From positions 124,001 through 188,000 of the forward strand of contig NZ_VORS01000009.1 of the NCBI RefSeq assembly GCF_007997075.1: a stretch of 64,000 bases of DNA. Direction: 5' to 3'. Below are positions 38,677 through 47,408 of the stretch, piece by piece. Source of the DNA: Polaribacter sp. IC073. Lineage in GTDB: Bacteria > Bacteroidota > Bacteroidia > Flavobacteriales > Flavobacteriaceae. Positions within the stretch are counted from its first letter, which is position 1; each line of letters opens with the position of its first letter. The notes under the pieces were generated by a model that searched no databases, was not told the DNA's origin, and saw nothing but the letters and a program-made list of their open reading frames with translations. A program made the position numbers and the translations under genes.

Positions 38677-39351
38677 CTATTTTATTTCTTCTCTTGGCTC
38701 CTCCTCTATCTTTGGTGGAGCAAATTCTCCATTTTCATCAAATAAAAGATCAAATGCTGTTTCTTCAAATTGATGTTCTTCTTTAACGATGCCTTTATTT
38801 CTATAAAAAACAGCAAACAATACACCTATTAAAAAACCAGACGCATGCCCTTCCCAAGACATGCCATCTTTAATCGGTAAGACATACCAAATCATACTTC
38901 CATAGAGAAATATAACAACTAATGAAAGCGCTACTAATCTGTAGTGTTTTCTTATAATTCCGCTAAAAAAAATAAAACTAAATAGAAGGTATACAATACC
39001 ACTTGCCCCAATATGATAAGATTCTCTAGCGATGCCCCAAGTTAAAAGCCCCGTTAAAATGCCTCCAAAAATTAATATTTTATAAGCAATGTCTTTATAA
39101 AAATAAAATAGACTTAATAATAACACAAATAGCGGAACAGAATTGCTAAAAAGATGTTGCACATCACTGTGAATAAAATGAGTTAATACAACCCCTCTTA
39201 ATCCCACAAAATCTCTTGGAAAAACCCCATATTTATTAAAATTGAAATTAAAATAAATTTCAATCCAATAAATAAACCAAATACCAAAAACATAGAGTAT
39301 TGGTATGAAAAATATAGATTTCGATATTTTTAAATGACTTTCATCTTTCAT
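38677..39351 (-). CDS. Rhomboid family intramembrane serine protease
   Basis: The 224-residue protein has about six membrane segments and the full rhomboid active site. It shows HSDVQHLFSN (His66, Asn70), the nucleophile Ser117 in GASG, and His169 in WEGHASGFLIGV. A soluble tail of about 40 residues, rich in glutamate, follows. Rhomboids cleave membrane-anchored substrates inside the bilayer; the target here is unknown. A TATTTTTA element lies five bases upstream of the ATG. Confidence 0.93.
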   Translation of the reverse strand: MKDESHLKISKSIFFIPILYVFGIWFIYWIEIYFNFNFNKYGVFPRDFVGLRGVVLTHFIHSDVQHLFSNSVPLFVLLLSLFYFYKDIAYKILIFGGILTGLLTWGIARESYHIGASGIVYLLFSFIFFSGIIRKHYRLVALSLVVIFLYGSMIWYVLPIKDGMSWEGHASGFLIGVLFAVFYRNKGIVKEEHQFEETAFDLLFDENGEFAPPKIEEEPREEIK

Positions 39352-39356
39352 AGTTG

Positions 39357-39364
39357 TAAAAATA
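39357..39364 (-). promoter_or_regulatory. Putative -7 element of the rhomboid gene
   Basis: The minus strand reads TATTTTTA, then five bases, then the ATG at 39351. It differs from TAnnTTTG in the last base. Confidence 0.35.
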
Positions 39365-39415
39365 ACAAATATGCTACCAAATTAAAAAATGACTACTTCT
39401 GTCATAAAACTTTGC

Positions 39416-39423
39416 TACTTTTG
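39416..39423 (+). promoter_or_regulatory. Putative -7 element of rarA, leaderless arrangement
   Basis: TACTTTTG matches TAnnTTTG and is followed by CAAA and the ATG at 39428. It decides the rarA start, because the upstream ATG at 39389 would lie before the promoter. Confidence 0.5.
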
Positions 39424-39427
39424 CAAA

Positions 39428-40699
39428 ATGAATGAACCTTTGGCAGAAAGAATTAGACCTAAAACATTAGAAGATTATATTAGTCAGCAACATTTAGTTG
39501 GTCCTAGCGGTGTTTTAACAAAACTAATTAAGCAAGGCATCATCCCTTCTTTGATTCTTTGGGGACCTCCCGGAATTGGTAAAACTACGTTAGCCAACAT
39601 TATAGCAACCGTTTCTAAAAGGCCCTTTTATACATTAAGCGCTATCAGTTCTGGTGTAAAAGATGTAAGAGAAGTCATAGAGAAAGCGAAAAAAAGTGGT
39701 GGCTTATTTACTGCTAAAAATCCTATTTTATTTATTGATGAAATTCATCGCTTTAGCAAATCTCAGCAAGATTCTTTATTAGGCGCTGTAGAAAAAGGAT
39801 GGGTCACATTAATTGGTGCCACCACAGAAAACCCTAGTTTCGAGGTAATACCTGCGCTACTTTCTCGTTGCCAAGTATATATATTGAATTCTTTTGACAA
39901 AGAAGATTTAGTGGCGCTTTTGCATAGGGCCATGGAAAAAGATGAATTTCTTTCCACAAAAAAAATCAATTTAAAAGAAACAGAAGCTTTGTTACAAGTT
40001 TCTGGAGGTGACGCAAGAAAACTACTAAATATTTTTGAATTGCTAGTTTCTGTTGATGATGAAATTACAATTACAAACGAACTGGTCTTATCTAAAATTC
40101 AGAAAAATACGGCCAGATATGATAAAACCGGAGAGCAACATTATGATATTGTTTCAGCTTTTATAAAGTCTATTCGTGGTAGCGACCCAAATGGTGCCGT
40201 TTATTGGTTGGCAAGAATGATTGAAGGTGGTGAAGATGTAAAGTTTATAGCAAGACGCATGCTTATTTTAGCTTCTGAAGATATTGGCAACGCAAACCCA
40301 ACTGCTTTAATTTTAGCAAATAATACCTTTCAATCAGTTTCTATTATAGGCTACCCAGAATCTAGAATAATATTAAGTCAATGTGCTATTTATTTAGCAA
40401 ATTCAACAAAAAGTAATGCATCTTATTTAGCCATTGGTGAAGCTCAAAACCTGGTGAGACAAACCGGAGATTTATCGGTACCGCTGCATTTAAGAAATGC
40501 ACCAACCAAGTTAATGAAAGACTTAGATTATGGTAAAGAGTATCAATACTCTCATAATTACCCGAACAATTTTGTAGCCCAAGAGTTTCTACCTAAGGAG
40601 ATTTCTGGAACAAAGTTATACAAGCCCGGAGAAAATCAACGAGAAAATCAATTTAAAGAAATCTTAAAAAAAAGGTGGAAAAACAGGTACGATTATTAA
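39428..40699 (+). CDS. rarA: Replication-associated recombination protein RarA (MgsA), AAA+ ATPase
   Basis: The start at 39428 ([20 protein letters not shown]) gives 423 residues; the 13 codons upstream match no family sequence and precede the promoter. The AAA+ domain has the Walker A motif GPPGIGKTT, Walker [11 protein letters not shown], sensor [10 protein letters not shown] and the arginine-finger region ALLSRCQVY. The C-terminal tetramerisation domain has [20 protein letters not shown] and EDIGNANP. RarA acts at stalled replication forks and single-strand gaps. Its 3' end meets the convergent secreted-protein gene with a 4-bp overlap. Confidence 0.95.
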   Translation: MNEPLAERIRPKTLEDYISQQHLVGPSGVLTKLIKQGIIPSLILWGPPGIGKTTLANIIATVSKRPFYTLSAISSGVKDVREVIEKAKKSGGLFTAKNPILFIDEIHRFSKSQQDSLLGAVEKGWVTLIGATTENPSFEVIPALLSRCQVYILNSFDKEDLVALLHRAMEKDEFLSTKKINLKETEALLQVSGGDARKLLNIFELLVSVDDEITITNELVLSKIQKNTARYDKTGEQHYDIVSAFIKSIRGSDPNGAVYWLARMIEGGEDVKFIARRMLILASEDIGNANPTALILANNTFQSVSIIGYPESRIILSQCAIYLANSTKSNASYLAIGEAQNLVRQTGDLSVPLHLRNAPTKLMKDLDYGKEYQYSHNYPNNFVAQEFLPKEISGTKLYKPGENQRENQFKEILKKRWKNRYDY

Positions 40700-41478
40700 A
40701 ACTTAATCTGATATATTTTTTCTATTAACTGTCCGTTTTCATAGAACTCTGCAACCCAATTAGCCTCTTTTTTATAAAGTATCCCATTTTTGTTTTTCAA
40801 AATAAAAACATTTTTAATATTTGTATTTAAAATTAAAAAAACAACTTCTGGTTTTAAATTGATCAATTGAAAACCATTTTCATTAGGTTGTGCGTACAAG
40901 TTCTTAATTGCCGCTGCATTCTTTAGAGGTGCTTTAGAATCTTTTAATACAAAAGGTGTTGCTACAATTGGTGTTGCTGTATTCTTTGTTTCTAAAGGTG
41001 CTTCTGCAACTTCATCTATTTTGGTTGTAACAACCGCTTCATTAGTAAGTGCTTCATATTGGAGATCTATCATGCTTTCATGTGCATTTCTAATTGCCTC
41101 TTGATAGCTTTTCTTATATACTTTCTCTCTACTTACACCTTCTTCCGAAGTATAAATTACTTTATTGAAACAATCTTTTAGTTCGATTACAAATTGCGTT
41201 TTAAACATAGAAGATTTATCTACAACTACTGCATTTAAACCATTACAAGGATTACTTTTAAGTTCTGCAGGATACTCTTCTGAGTCTAGAATTACCGTAA
41301 AACCATTCTTTTTAAGTAAAAATTTTGTTAATGAACTTGTTTTGTATTGATCTTTCTCTTTTAGAAAACTAAACTGTTCTGGTACAATTATAAATTTATA
41401 ATTACTTGCTTTTTTTTCTTGTCCAAAAGTCAAAAAGTTAGAAGCTATTAAAAAGATGATGATTAGTGTATTTTTCAT
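40696..41478 (-). CDS. Secreted protein of unknown function in an envelope operon
   Basis: The ATG at 41478, one base after the stop of the upstream gene, gives 260 residues beginning with a signal peptide (NTLIIIFLIASNFLTFGQ). The 28 extra codons of the longer frame lie inside the neighbour and are unlikely to be used. A first region (about 25-135) contains YKFIIVPEQFSFLKEKDQYK and a conserved-looking NPCNG; a low-complexity Thr/Ala linker follows; a C-terminal beta-rich end reads [19 protein letters not shown] do not recognise a named family. The operon context (lipoprotein, barrel protein) suggests an envelope role. Confidence 0.75.
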   Translation of the reverse strand: MKNTLIIIFLIASNFLTFGQEKKASNYKFIIVPEQFSFLKEKDQYKTSSLTKFLLKKNGFTVILDSEEYPAELKSNPCNGLNAVVVDKSSMFKTQFVIELKDCFNKVIYTSEEGVSREKVYKKSYQEAIRNAHESMIDLQYEALTNEAVVTTKIDEVAEAPLETKNTATPIVATPFVLKDSKAPLKNAAAIKNLYAQPNENGFQLINLKPEVVFLILNTNIKNVFILKNKNGILYKKEANWVAEFYENGQLIEKIYQIKF

Positions 41479-41479
41479 T

Positions 41480-42847
41480 TTAATTAAATAAAAGGTTAAA
41501 ACCGAATTGTAAAGAAACGTTATTTGCAGACGAAATATCAGACATTTCTGCGATATTATCAAGGATTCCGTAAAAATTAATTTTTCCTATTTGTGCAGAA
41601 ATCCCTACTCCAACGTTGTAATAAGAATAATCGTCTATAGTATATGTTAATTTTGCGTGTAGTTTATGTGAAAAAGATTTCTGATAAAAACCTGTAAGCG
41701 CAAATTGCTGTCTCAATGGCCTAAATACTGAATATAATTGAGCACCAATAGCATCTGTATAGAAATCTTTATAAGTATCATCATAACAATATTTACTTCT
41801 CTTTTCACCGAAACGATATTTTATGGCTGCATTTATTTTTGCTGGTCTCCATGAAATATAAGACTCTTGATGATCTATCGTTGATAATTGCTCCTTAAAC
41901 GCTGTATCTAGTTCTTCCCAATAATTTAAATTAGTAGCATCATATGCAAACTCAACTCCTTCAAAAGTAAAATCTCCTTGTGTTAAAGTATTTTGAATGT
42001 TCTTTTTATGATTCACGAAACCAACATCTAATAAACTTCCAGAAAACTGTAATTGTGGGCTAATATGATATGTAAGACCTACATCTACCCCTAAACCCAA
42101 ATTCCCACCTAGAAAACTGTTTTTTAAATAAGCACTTGGGTCATTAATATATTCGTCATTTTTAATTAAACCAGAAGTTTTAAAATCTACATTTATATCA
42201 TTTAAATGATGAATGTACATATTATCATTTCCTAAATTTGTGGTAAAAGTTCCTGTATTATTTGTTGATTGTACATTTAACGCAGAAGAATAAATCTTAA
42301 AACGCCCACCAAGTGTTAGCTTTTTATTTACTTTTCTTGTGATTCCTGCATGAATAACCCCTAAAATATCTAGCTTGTATAATAACTGAGATGCACGAAA
42401 GCTTTTGTTTAAATAGGCGGTATTACCTTCATTTGCGAGTGTAATTAAGTCTTTAGGTAAGTAACCAATACCATCTAACTCTTCATAAAAACCAATACTT
42501 ATATATGTTTTTTCGTCGAATCGATAACCAGCATTAAAAATGGCTATTTGAGAATATATTTTTAAATAATCACTTGTTTCTATATTTCTTAAAACAGTTG
42601 AAATTTTATCATTAATAAATTTATTATCTTTAGCAAAAATATCTGCAACGGTAAAACCTGTAGTTTTCAATTCGGCTGAAAAACCAGATAAGAAAGGCAT
42701 ACCAATATGGAGTTTATAATTGGTTTCTGCACCAGGATTTAAAAGCAACGTTTGTGGCAACCCAGCAAAATCGTATAAAACCTGCTTGTTCTGTGAGAAA
42801 AAATTTAAAGAAGTCAATAACATAAATACAAAGAATCCTTTTTTCAT
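41480..42847 (-). CDS. DUF5723-type outer membrane beta-barrel protein
   Basis: The 455-residue protein has a signal peptide (KKGFFVFMLLTSLNFFSQ) and then alternating beta strands through to a C-terminal NNVSLQFGFNLLFN, typical of outer-membrane barrels. LLNPGAETNYKLHIGMPFLS near the N-terminus resembles the PorP/SprF-like and DUF5723 families of Bacteroidota. The function of that family is not established; some relatives act with gliding or T9SS components. It is the middle gene of a three-gene minus-strand operon with single-base spacers. Confidence 0.75.
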   Translation of the reverse strand: MKKGFFVFMLLTSLNFFSQNKQVLYDFAGLPQTLLLNPGAETNYKLHIGMPFLSGFSAELKTTGFTVADIFAKDNKFINDKISTVLRNIETSDYLKIYSQIAIFNAGYRFDEKTYISIGFYEELDGIGYLPKDLITLANEGNTAYLNKSFRASQLLYKLDILGVIHAGITRKVNKKLTLGGRFKIYSSALNVQSTNNTGTFTTNLGNDNMYIHHLNDINVDFKTSGLIKNDEYINDPSAYLKNSFLGGNLGLGVDVGLTYHISPQLQFSGSLLDVGFVNHKKNIQNTLTQGDFTFEGVEFAYDATNLNYWEELDTAFKEQLSTIDHQESYISWRPAKINAAIKYRFGEKRSKYCYDDTYKDFYTDAIGAQLYSVFRPLRQQFALTGFYQKSFSHKLHAKLTYTIDDYSYYNVGVGISAQIGKINFYGILDNIAEMSDISSANNVSLQFGFNLLFN

Positions 42848-42848
42848 A

Positions 42849-43388
42849 TCATAAAGGAGCTTGTAAATGAATTATTGCAGCAGATTTAAAGTTAATTTCA
42901 CCAATATCTGTAGCTTCTACTGGTGTAAGCTTGTCGTCTAAACTTAGTTTTATTTCTACTCTAGAAAAATGTTTTACGTTTGGGTAAATAGCAATATCTA
43001 TAAATTCTTTATGCTTAAAATCTAACTTATTTGCAGCAACTTTTAAATGCTGAAGTTCATAAATGAGTGTGTCATCTTTATCTAAAAGAGAAATTTTCAT
43101 GGTAAAATCTCTATTAAAGTCATTTCTAATTTCAATATCAAAATCTAATTTTATTAAGTTTTCTTTGATATAACTGTTTTCAAAAAGCTTAAAGTCTGAA
43201 ATTTCTGTAATAATTGGAGCTCCTACAGCGGCAGTAAAATTAGTTGCATCAATTGTAAAAAATGCTAGTGATAGCGAAAATGAAGATTCTGAGGTATAGT
43301 CTTCTATCTGATCAAAATCTAAAGATTGTGAGCAAGAAAAGAATAAGAAAGCGCATAGAATAACACACAAATTATTAGGGGGATTCAT
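42849..43388 (-). CDS. Putative lipoprotein of unknown function
   Basis: The 179-residue protein starts with a short signal and lipobox, CAFLFFSCSQSLDFDQIEDY, with acidic residues after the lipidated cysteine as in surface-exposed flavobacterial lipoproteins. The rest is predicted beta-rich with no known motif. It lies one base upstream of the DUF5723 gene, so the two products probably work together in the outer membrane. It may itself be downstream of yjjG (36-bp spacer). Confidence 0.75.
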   Translation of the reverse strand: MNPPNNLCVILCAFLFFSCSQSLDFDQIEDYTSESSFSLSLAFFTIDATNFTAAVGAPIITEISDFKLFENSYIKENLIKLDFDIEIRNDFNRDFTMKISLLDKDDTLIYELQHLKVAANKLDFKHKEFIDIAIYPNVKHFSRVEIKLSLDDKLTPVEATDIGEINFKSAAIIHLQAPL

Positions 43389-43424
43389 AAAATGAGATTA
43401 ATTCAAATTAAAACGTAAGTTATA

Positions 43425-44108
43425 TTAAAGATATTGTTTTATTTCTAATAAGTTTTTTACTGCTGTGATCTTTTTATCTGTCTCGCTTGATGCATCAAAA
43501 ACGCAATGAATAGCCTTTAAACCCACGTTTAATGCTCCTTTAATATCTGCGTCTAAACTATCACCTATCATAATAGAATTGTCTTTTGTGGCTTTGGCTG
43601 CTTTTAATGCATAATTAAAAACCATAGGATTTGGCTTTTTTACACCTACAGAATCTGACGTTATTATTTGATCAAAATAGTGATGAATTTTGGAATTTAT
43701 CATCTTTTTACTTTGAATTTCATCAAAACCGTTTGTAATAATATGAAGTGTATATTTACTCTTTAAATAATCTAATAATTCAAAAGTCCCCTCAAAAAGA
43801 TGATTGAATTCGGCCAAGTTTTCTATGTATTCTATGGCTAATTTATTTATAATGTCATCTGACACTGTATAATTAGCAGCATCAAAAGACTTTTTTAGTC
43901 TTTCATATCTTAACACCTCTTTGGTTACCTTTTCATCTCTATATAGTTTCCAATATTCTAAATTAAGAGGTATGTAAACTTTTAGGAAATCATCAATTTT
44001 AATATCGATATTATTTTCAATAAAAATTTTCTCAAAAGTTAATGCAGAATTCTTTTCAAAATCCCATAAGGTATGATCTAAGTCAAAAAAAACGTGTTGT
44101 ATTTTCAT
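43425..44108 (-). CDS. yjjG: YjjG-family noncanonical pyrimidine nucleotidase (HAD superfamily)
   Basis: The 227-residue protein has the HAD motifs. Motif I is FFDLDHTLWDFEKNS with nucleophile aspartate near residue 9, motif II is LHIITNGFDEIQ, and motifs III/IV are GVKKPNPMVFNYAL and MIGDSLDADIKGALNVG. The DHTLWDF form is typical of YjjG, a 5'-nucleotidase that removes noncanonical pyrimidine nucleotides. A TACTTTTA element sits four bases before the ATG. Confidence 0.9.
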   Translation of the reverse strand: MKIQHVFFDLDHTLWDFEKNSALTFEKIFIENNIDIKIDDFLKVYIPLNLEYWKLYRDEKVTKEVLRYERLKKSFDAANYTVSDDIINKLAIEYIENLAEFNHLFEGTFELLDYLKSKYTLHIITNGFDEIQSKKMINSKIHHYFDQIITSDSVGVKKPNPMVFNYALKAAKATKDNSIMIGDSLDADIKGALNVGLKAIHCVFDASSETDKKITAVKNLLEIKQYL

Positions 44109-44112
44109 TTGA

Positions 44113-44120
44113 TAAAAGTA
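44113..44120 (-). promoter_or_regulatory. Putative -7 element of yjjG, leaderless arrangement
   Basis: The minus strand reads TACTTTTA, then TCAA and the ATG at 44108. It differs from TAnnTTTG in the last base. The divergent glycosyltransferase has its own TATATTTG at 44156-44163. Confidence 0.4.
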
Positions 44121-44155
44121 AAAATTATTAATAAAATAAAAGCATATTAAGTTGT

Positions 44156-44163
44156 TATATTTG
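44156..44163 (+). promoter_or_regulatory. Putative -7 element of the glycosyltransferase/flippase operon
   Basis: TATATTTG is an exact TAnnTTTG match 19 bp before the TTG start codon at 44183. The leader would be about 12-15 nt. Confidence 0.4.
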
Positions 44164-44182
44164 TAAACAACAAAATTATTTT

Positions 44183-45316
44183 TTGAAAAAGAAACTTCAT
44201 ATTTTATTTCTTTGTGGTTGGTATCCTTCTAGGGTTTTACCAACAAATGGAGATTTTATTAAAAGACATGCAGAAGCCGTTGCTTTAAAACATAAAGTTT
44301 CTGTTATTCATATAACTACTGATAATAATTCGGTAAAAGACATAGAGATAGTCTCTAAAAAAAATGCTTACATAGACGTTTATATTGCTTATCTAAAACC
44401 TCAAAAAAATCCGGTAATAAAAATATATCTATTTTGGAAAGCCTATAAAATAATTTTAACAAAAGTAATCGACTTTGATGTTATTCATCTAAATGAAATT
44501 TATCCTTTTGGAATTTTAGCAAAATTAACTTCTAAAAAATATCAAAAGCCATATATAATTTCAGAACATTTTACGGGGTACCTAAAAGCATCTAACTTTA
44601 AAATTCCTTTTTTTCAAAAGTTTATTTCTAAATATATTGTAAAAAAGGCTTTTGCAATTTGTAATGTGAGTGATATTCTTTCTGATAACATTAAAAAAAT
44701 AGGTTTTAAAGGAAATTTTTTAACTGTACCGAATGTTGTGGACACTAATTTATTTATTCCGAAGAAAAAAGAAAATACATTTTTAAAATTAGTGCACGTT
44801 TCTAGTTTAAAAGATGACCACAAAAACATTTCGGGAATGTTGCGTGTTGCAAAACTTTTAGACAATACATTAGATTATTTTGAATGGAAGTTTATAGGAG
44901 GTGATGGTCTTGAGTTTAAAGATTTAATAAAAGGCTTGAATATCAAAAAAGGGAAAATTTCTTTTTTAGAACATCAAACACAAGAAAAATTAGTAACTAA
45001 TTTGCAAGAAGCATCTATTTGTATTTCTTTTAGTAATTATGAAACTTTTGGTATTGTAATTCCAGAAGCAATTGCATCTGGAACGCCAGTAATTGCTACA
45101 AATACAGGTATTGCAGCCCAATTAGAATTATTCGACTTCTGCAAAGTAATTTCTATTAAAAATGAAGATGTATTGTTTCACGAAATCTTAAACTATAAGA
45201 ACACTTTTATCAACTTAAACGCAGAAAAAATGCACACTTTTGTAAAACAAGAATTTAGTAAAGAAGTCATTTCAACTAAATTTTCTTTTCTTTATTACCA
45301 ATCATTAAAAAAATAG
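44183..45316 (+). CDS. Glycosyltransferase family 4 protein
   Basis: The 377-residue protein starts with TTG at 44183 and has the GT-B fold. The N-terminal half begins KKKLHILFLCGWYPSRVLPT, with NGDFIKRHAEAVA typical of GT4 acceptor domains. The C-terminal half has the donor-binding EX7E motif in SFSNYETFGIVIPEAIASGT. Its sugar donor and acceptor cannot be told. It is coupled to the flippase gene one base downstream, so it probably builds a lipid-linked or surface polysaccharide. Confidence 0.9.
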   Translation: MKKKLHILFLCGWYPSRVLPTNGDFIKRHAEAVALKHKVSVIHITTDNNSVKDIEIVSKKNAYIDVYIAYLKPQKNPVIKIYLFWKAYKIILTKVIDFDVIHLNEIYPFGILAKLTSKKYQKPYIISEHFTGYLKASNFKIPFFQKFISKYIVKKAFAICNVSDILSDNIKKIGFKGNFLTVPNVVDTNLFIPKKKENTFLKLVHVSSLKDDHKNISGMLRVAKLLDNTLDYFEWKFIGGDGLEFKDLIKGLNIKKGKISFLEHQTQEKLVTNLQEASICISFSNYETFGIVIPEAIASGTPVIATNTGIAAQLELFDFCKVISIKNEDVLFHEILNYKNTFINLNAEKMHTFVKQEFSKEVISTKFSFLYYQSLKK

Positions 45317-45317
45317 C

Positions 45318-46583
45318 TTGAATTTAATAACTTCATACATTTCAAATTTTTTAAGTAGAAAAGGAAGCTATGTTTTGTTAGCAACCATTTTTGCAAGATT
45401 GTTTTCTTTTTTAGCGGCTTGGTTTGCTTTAAAATTAATTCCTAATAAAGAATTAGGCGTCGTACTTTTTGCCTATAATATAATTCTTTTTGTAATTCCC
45501 ATAAGTGGTTTAGGCTTACATCAAAGTTTTTTAAGGTATGGAGCTTTATTAAAAACTAATGAAGAAAAAAACAGCTTATTTCTCTATGTTTTAAAAAAAG
45601 GACTACTTGTTTCTTTGCTATTAATTGCCTTCATTTCTATAAGTGCTTTTTTTATCAACTTTCAATTTGAAAACACAAAAATCTATTTATTTTTATTGTC
45701 TTTTATAATCATTCCTTCATTTATTTTAGAAATTATAAAGGCACAGTTAAGGCTTAGTCACAACAATAAGGGTTTTGCTTTTTCAGAAATTACACAAAGC
45801 ATAATATTACTGGCTAGTGTTGTTACTTTAAGTTGTTTTTTCGAAGAAGTTGGCTATGCAATTGCACTACTTTTAGCGCCTTTATTAACTTCTTTCCTAT
45901 TTATTAATAAAGTAAATATTAATTTTAAACTTAAGAAAAAGTTAAATATTACAGATAATTCTTTTTGGAAATATGGCTTTTTCGCAAGTTTATCTAACGT
46001 AGTAACACAACTGCTTTTTGTAGTAGATATTTTATTAATTGGCTATTTAATTAAAGACGCAGAAATGGTTACAAACTATCGATATGTTTCTTTAATTCCG
46101 TTTAGCTTGCTCTTTTTACCTCGCGTTTTTATTGCAACAGATTTTGTAACTTTTACAGAGAAAATATATGATAACACTTATATTAAAGAGTACATTAAAA
46201 GTTACATGCTACTGTTTCTAACAATAAGTATTTTACTAATAGTAGGTTCTTATTTCTTCGGAAGTTTTGTTTTAAGCTTGCTTGATGATCGCTTCACAAC
46301 CTATACATCCACTTTTTTTATTTTAATGATTGGAGTCTCTGGAATTTTTATTTTTAGAGGACTTTTTGGAAATCTACTCTCTTCTATAGGAAAAGCCAAC
46401 GTAAATTACTACATCGCTAACATTGCTTTACTTATAAATGTAGTTAGTAATTATTATTTAATACCAGAATATGGCATTAAAGGAGCTGCAATAACCTCTG
46501 CAATTTTAATGTGGTTCACAGGAATATTATCTTTTATTTGTTTTAAAATACTCTATAGAAAAGCTTTATTAAAGGTAGAATAA
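45318..46583 (+). CDS. Polysaccharide flippase (Wzx/MATE-like, MurJ superfamily)
   Basis: The 421-residue protein is strongly hydrophobic with about twelve membrane segments. It begins NLITSYISNFLSRKGSYVLL after a TTG start one base after the glycosyltransferase stop, so both genes of this operon use TTG. YLIPEYGIKGAAITSAILMW near the C-terminus is typical of Wzx-type oligosaccharide flippases. It would move the product of the neighbouring glycosyltransferases across the inner membrane. Its 3' end overlaps the convergent FemAB-like gene by 31 bp. Confidence 0.88.
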   Translation: MNLITSYISNFLSRKGSYVLLATIFARLFSFLAAWFALKLIPNKELGVVLFAYNIILFVIPISGLGLHQSFLRYGALLKTNEEKNSLFLYVLKKGLLVSLLLIAFISISAFFINFQFENTKIYLFLLSFIIIPSFILEIIKAQLRLSHNNKGFAFSEITQSIILLASVVTLSCFFEEVGYAIALLLAPLLTSFLFINKVNINFKLKKKLNITDNSFWKYGFFASLSNVVTQLLFVVDILLIGYLIKDAEMVTNYRYVSLIPFSLLFLPRVFIATDFVTFTEKIYDNTYIKEYIKSYMLLFLTISILLIVGSYFFGSFVLSLLDDRFTTYTSTFFILMIGVSGIFIFRGLFGNLLSSIGKANVNYYIANIALLINVVSNYYLIPEYGIKGAAITSAILMWFTGILSFICFKILYRKALLKVE

Positions 46584-47407
46584 ACTTCTTCTTCAGCACC
46601 AAAACTTCTGTAAAATTTTCCGATATTGGGCAGATTCCCTCCTTCAAAATCTAAAATAACATTAGAGTTCTCATGTTTTTTTATCATACTTGAAATCAAA
46701 AAACTTGCTGCCTGTAGTTTTCTTCCTTCTTTTGTAAATGCAGCATACAGATAGATAACTTTATCCTTATCATTTATAAAAAAACCTCCACCTAATAATT
46801 CTTCGTCTTTAAAAACACCTAAAACGGTTCCTTTTTTATTCTGAATAAATACGTTTACTAAATTCTTTAATGTCCTTTTTGGTATTTGATATGTATAATT
46901 TTTACTTTGAATTTCAATAAGTTCATCAATGGTAACAGAAGTCAATTTTAAACCCGCCTTCTCTCCTACTTTTATAGCATGCTTCCTTCCTTTGGAAAAA
47001 CCTTTATGTATTGCTGAAAATTCTTTAGAGAGCTTTAATGTATAATTTTTTCGTCTTGTTTTTTCTGATACTAAAAGATTATCAACGTTTAGACTTAAAG
47101 AAATTTTTAAGAATTTAAACGGAATTTTATTTAGCATTTCTTTCTGAAGTTCTTCTGAAATTACATCCTTAGAAAAAACACCCAATTGCTGACAAAAATA
47201 AGGTTGTGTAACATATTTTACGAAAAAACTTCTGTTAAACGGAATTGGTAGTACGGCTTCATAATCGTTCAAAACTAAAACGTCCCAATGGTCTGCTACA
47301 ATATCTAAATACCAAGAACACGCATAAATTCTAGACTGTATTGCCTTTTCTATACAAACATCATACTTTAAAACATCTAAATCTTTTCTCTTAACGTAGT
47401 TTATCAT
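46553..47407 (-). CDS. GNAT/FemAB-like acyltransferase
   Basis: The start MINYVKRKDLDVLKYDVCIE at 47407, one base after the deacetylase stop, gives 284 residues; a longer frame from 47422 overlaps that gene. The C-terminal half has the FemAB/GNAT features GTVLGVFKDEELLGGGFFI and NSNVILDFEGGNLPNIGKFY followed by RSFGAEEE. FemAB-type enzymes transfer amino acids from aminoacyl-tRNA to peptidoglycan or acylate sugars. Being paired with a polysaccharide deacetylase suggests modification of a deacetylated amino sugar, but this is inference. Confidence 0.78.
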   Translation of the reverse strand: MINYVKRKDLDVLKYDVCIEKAIQSRIYACSWYLDIVADHWDVLVLNDYEAVLPIPFNRSFFVKYVTQPYFCQQLGVFSKDVISEELQKEMLNKIPFKFLKISLSLNVDNLLVSEKTRRKNYTLKLSKEFSAIHKGFSKGRKHAIKVGEKAGLKLTSVTIDELIEIQSKNYTYQIPKRTLKNLVNVFIQNKKGTVLGVFKDEELLGGGFFINDKDKVIYLYAAFTKEGRKLQAASFLISSMIKKHENSNVILDFEGGNLPNIGKFYRSFGAEEEVYSTFNKAFL

Positions 47408-47408
47408 G

